64,000 nt of DNA. Source: Subtercola frigoramans. Its GTDB lineage: Bacteria > Actinomycetota > Actinomycetes > Actinomycetales > Microbacteriaceae. Location: assembly GCF_016907385.1 (NCBI RefSeq), contig NZ_JAFBBU010000001.1, positions 2,914,001-2,978,000 of the forward strand. Reading direction: 5' to 3'. A program made the position numbers and the translations under genes. The notes under the pieces are model-generated. The model did not search any database. It had not been told where the DNA came from and saw only the letters and a program-made list of their open reading frames with translations. Each line of letters begins with the position of its first letter. The stretch's first letter is position 1. Positions 61,409 to 64,000 of the stretch are shown here, one piece after another.

Positions 61409-62029
61409 ATGACACGTCGCAAGTCGGTCACAGTGACGCCGGTACGCGTCGCCACGCTTCTCGCCGGGGAGGAGCGGATGCCCGTCTACGTGCACGTCAT
61501 CGAGCATCCAGACGGTCGGGTGCTCGTCGACACGGGAATGACCGAACTTCATCCCGCGGTCGCCGACATGGACCCTCGCCTGGAGCCGCTGACCGAGCAG
61601 AGCATCGAGCTCGACAGCATCACCGCGGTCGTCAACACGCACCTTCACTTCGACCACTGCGGCGGCAACCACTTGTTCGCGGGGCAGCCGGTGTACGTGC
61701 AACGCCAGGAGCTGCAGGATGCGCGCACGCTCAACGACTACACGATCCGTGAGTGGGTGGATGCTGCGGGGGTGACCTACATCGAAGTCGAGGGTGAGTT
61801 CGAGCTGCTGCCGGGGGTTCGACTGCTGCCGGCGCCCGGCCACACGCGCGGCTCGCAGATCGTGGTCGTCGAGACCGAGGAGGGCCCCGTCGTGATCGCG
61901 GGCGACACGGCGGTCTGGTTCGGCGAGTTGGACGAGCCGGTCACAGAGGGCCAGCGACTCATCCGCTCGCTCAACCCGCGCCAAGTGTGGCTCGCCCACG
62001 TCGCCGAGCCATGGTCGGCCGGGTCGTAG
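61409..62029 (+). CDS. MBL fold metallo-hydrolase (lactonase-like)
   Basis: This 206-residue protein has the metallo-beta-lactamase motif Thr-His-Leu-His-Phe-Asp-His-Cys-Gly-Gly-Asn, later His in Pro-Ala-Pro-Gly-His-Thr-Arg-Gly-Ser, and Gly-Asp-Thr-Ala-Val. Together with the Val-Asp-Thr-Gly-Met start this resembles N-acyl-homoserine lactonase-type hydrolases. GGGAGG seven bases before the ATG at 61409 decides the start; an upstream ATG at 61357 and the frame start at 61322 are not used. Substrate not determinable. Confidence 0.9.
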   Translation: MTRRKSVTVTPVRVATLLAGEERMPVYVHVIEHPDGRVLVDTGMTELHPAVADMDPRLEPLTEQSIELDSITAVVNTHLHFDHCGGNHLFAGQPVYVQRQELQDARTLNDYTIREWVDAAGVTYIEVEGEFELLPGVRLLPAPGHTRGSQIVVVETEEGPVVIAGDTAVWFGELDEPVTEGQRLIRSLNPRQVWLAHVAEPWSAGS

Positions 62030-62084
62030 AACAGCACCGTGGCTTGCGTCCGAACTCCAGCGCTGCTCAGGTTCGCAATGAACC

Positions 62085-62684
62085 TCAGGCGTAGGTGGGT
62101 CGACCCTTGGTTCGGTAGGTCTGCGCGAGCACACCAGTCGGGAAGGCCTTCGACTCGACGAGTTCGAGCGCGAAGTCCCTGCCCTGCTGCGGGAAGAGCC
62201 GGAGCCCGTCGCCGACGATGACAGGGCACACAATGAGGTTGATCTCGTCGACGAGCTCGTTTTCGAGCAGCCACCGGGCGAGCATCCCGCTGCCCACGAC
62301 GACGAGTTCGCCACCCGGTCGAGCCTTCAGTTCCCGGATGCCCGCAGCGATGTCACCCGAGATCACCGTCGTATTCGCCCACTCCGGTTCGGTCAGAGAG
62401 TTCGACACGACGTACTTGGGCCGCGGGTTCATCGCCGCGGAGAACGGGTTCGAGTCGTCGGCCTGCCCTCCCCAGTACTGCGCGAACAGGCTGTATGTCT
62501 TGCGCCCGAGCAGAAATGCGTCTGCGCGCTGCCACGTACTCACGATGTAGGCGAACGACTCCGCATCGCCGGTAGGGATGGCCCAGCCACCCCGCGCGAA
62601 GCCCGGGTCGAGTTCGTCGTCGTTGCCGCCGTTGGCCTGCATCACTCCGTCGACACTGACCTGTATCGAGATCGTCAGGTTCAT
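62085..62684 (-). CDS. Dihydrofolate reductase family protein (RibD C-terminal-like)
   Basis: This 199-residue protein has the DHFR-like/RibD-C fold pattern: Ser-Ile-Gln-Val-Ser-Val-Asp-Gly-Val, Leu-Leu-Gly-Arg-Lys-Thr-Tyr, Tyr-Val-Val-Ser-Asn-Ser-Leu, Val-Val-Gly-Ser-Gly-Met-Leu-Ala-Arg-Trp and Glu-Ile-Asn-Leu-Ile-Val-Cys-Pro-Val. Such stand-alone NADPH-dependent reductases are common in actinobacteria; true folate reduction is unlikely. The start at 62684 follows AAAGG. Confidence 0.9.
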   Translation of the reverse strand: MNLTISIQVSVDGVMQANGGNDDELDPGFARGGWAIPTGDAESFAYIVSTWQRADAFLLGRKTYSLFAQYWGGQADDSNPFSAAMNPRPKYVVSNSLTEPEWANTTVISGDIAAGIRELKARPGGELVVVGSGMLARWLLENELVDEINLIVCPVIVGDGLRLFPQQGRDFALELVESKAFPTGVLAQTYRTKGRPTYA

Positions 62685-62800
62685 GATCGCCTTTCCCTGC
62701 CCTTGGCCGATGGTGCCTTCAGTAGGACTGGTAACAGCATCGACGACGTTCGACCAGAAACGCAATCGATTCGCCCAGCCGCGGGTGCAGGCGAAAGGCC

Positions 62801-64000
62801 TCAGATGTCGATGTCGCTGCCCATGGTCACGGTGCGGCTGGCCGGCAGCGCGAATCGCGCAGCAGGGTTCGCCGCATTCTGCGCGAGAGCCGCGAACAGG
62901 CTCTTGCGCCAGGCGACCATGCCGGGGGCACGAGTCGTGCGAATGGCCCCCCGCGAGACGAAGTATGACGCAGTTTCGAGCTGCTTGGGCCGCAGATCGA
63001 GCACGTCAAGCGTGCAGGCCCTGCGAAGCGCCCGAGGGATGTTCGGGGTGTCGGAGAACCCGAAGCGGATCTTGAGGTGGTCGATGTCATCGTCGGAGTA
63101 CCCGAGGTCGTGGTACTCGAAGGCCTCCTTCGGGTCGATGTGCGGCACGTTCTCGATGACGACCGTGACAACGATGACGCGCTTGTGCATGACGTTGTTG
63201 CGCTCGACGTTCGCCCTCAGTGCCAGCGGGGTCGAATCGCGGTTCGGGTGCAGGAAGATCGCCACGCCGGGCACTCGCTGAATCTTGCGGGCACGCACGT
63301 CTTTCACGAAGTCGGGGAGCGAGCCTTCCTTTTTCAGCCGCCCGAGAATCACCAGTTGACGCCCGCGCCTCCATGTCGTCATGACGACGATCACTGCGAG
63401 CGCGACGATCAGCGGCACCCAGCCGCCGTGCAGGATCTTCGACAGGTTTGCACTGAGAAACGTCAGTTCGAGGCCGCCGAAGACGAGCGCAGTGATCCCG
63501 ATCTTCCACCAGCCCCAGCCCCACAGCCGCGGGGCGACGAGCAACAGCAGAAGAGTGTCCACAACGAGAGCGCCGGTGACCGACACCCCATAGGCGGTGG
63601 CTAGGGCTGCGGATGATCGGAACACGAGCATCACCGTCATCACCCCCACAAAAAGCAGGGTGTTCACGGCTGGTAGGTACACCTGGCCGCCCTCGTGCTC
63701 TGAGGTGTGGCGCACCGTCAGCGGCGGAAGCAGCCCGAGCTGCACGGCCTGCCGCGTCAGCGAGAAGGCACCGGAGATCACGGCCTGGCTCGCGATCACG
63801 GTCGCGGCCGTTGCGAGGATCACCATCGGCAGCCGCGCCCAGTCGGGGAACAGTAAGAAGAAGGGGTTGGAGCGGGCATCCGGATTCTGCAGGATCAGCG
63901 CCGCCTGCCCAAGGTAGTTCAGCACCAGAGAGGGGAAGACGAGAAAGAACCATGCCCGGCGAATGGGAGGGCGACCGAAGTGCCCCATGTCTGCGTAGAG
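62801..64000 (-). CDS. kup: KUP-type potassium transporter (5' end outside window)
   Basis: Residues visible begin at Leu-Tyr-Ala-Asp-Met-Gly-His-Phe-Gly, a conserved KUP stretch. Membrane helices, a Ser-Glu-His-Glu-Gly-Gly-Gln-Val-Tyr-Leu-Pro-Ala-Val-Asn loop and a long cytoplasmic C-terminus with Pro-Gly-Val-Ala-Ile-Phe-Leu-His and His-Lys-Arg-Val-Ile-Val-Val-Thr follow. This is a high-affinity K+:H+ symporter. The stop at 62801 is in the window; the first third of the gene lies beyond the right edge. Confidence 0.92.
   Translation of the reverse strand, partial: LYADMGHFGRPPIRRAWFFLVFPSLVLNYLGQAALILQNPDARSNPFFLLFPDWARLPMVILATAATVIASQAVISGAFSLTRQAVQLGLLPPLTVRHTSEHEGGQVYLPAVNTLLFVGVMTVMLVFRSSAALATAYGVSVTGALVVDTLLLLLVAPRLWGWGWWKIGITALVFGGLELTFLSANLSKILHGGWVPLIVALAVIVVMTTWRRGRQLVILGRLKKEGSLPDFVKDVRARKIQRVPGVAIFLHPNRDSTPLALRANVERNNVMHKRVIVVTVVIENVPHIDPKEAFEYHDLGYSDDDIDHLKIRFGFSDTPNIPRALRRACTLDVLDLRPKQLETASYFVSRGAIRTTRAPGMVAWRKSLFAALAQNAANPAARFALPASRTVTMGSDIDI

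Overview
The window looks like a chromosomal segment of a high-GC actinobacterium, most likely a Microbacteriaceae-type soil or plant-associated organism. The reasons are the protein styles (ParA, a Pro/Thr-tailed Ser/Thr kinase, DUF6458, a fused DppC-DppD transporter, an Eis-like GNAT, a TIGR03620-type LLM oxidoreductase), frequent GTG/TTG starts, and GC-rich third positions. The genus assignment is inference; no rRNA, tRNA or CRISPR array was seen.

Region A (1-31 kb) is ordinary chromosome with metabolic clusters. It opens with a partial YchJ-like protein, ParA, a DUF6458 membrane protein and a transmembrane Ser/Thr kinase. A catabolic cluster follows (MFS carrier, SDR, VOC protein, LysR regulator, acyl-CoA dehydrogenase and a divergent MaoC hydratase). 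Next is a HIBADH-like/epimerase/monooxygenase/TetR cluster. A carbohydrate block then holds a dipeptide-type ABC importer ending in a GH3 beta-glucosidase, a CUT1-type sugar ABC importer, and two Gfo/Idh/MocA oxidoreductases. An ArsR-SRPBCC pair with a visible promoter/operator and a formaldehyde-dehydrogenase-like FdhA close the region.

Region B (about 31-57 kb) is an accessory, defence-type island with visibly lower and more variable GC from about 41 kb. Its left side carries gene wrecks (a frameshifted unknown C-terminus butted against the C-terminal part of a DUF4436 protein). Inside are: a Fic protein with an AbiEi-like N-terminal domain and four operator-like repeats; a MazG/DUF2075-helicase operon whose helicase gene is split by a 3.7 kb insert flanked by 121-bp direct repeats; a NaeI-like type IIE restriction-modification pair; a SIR2-HerA defence pair with a KTSC gene behind it; an unknown three-gene operon with a frameshift; an XRE/ImmA pair broken by an IS21-family element with a 6-bp target duplication; a PD-(D/E)XK-like protein; an SSB remnant; a class I Fic toxin-antitoxin pair; and several small orphan operons.

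Region C (57-64 kb) returns to chromosomal genes: an LLM oxidoreductase, a pRiA4b ORF-3 family protein, a third Fic protein behind a perfect 13-bp palindrome, an MBL hydrolase, a DHFR-like reductase, and the 3' part of a KUP potassium transporter.

The most unusual object is the insert at 36343-40047. It separates Walker A from Walker B in the DUF2075 gene, and collapsing its 121-bp repeats (119/121 identical) would restore one reading frame of about 600 codons. Its cargo is two pairs of paralogous secreted proteins plus one large Ala/Gly-rich protein, with no recognisable recombinase.
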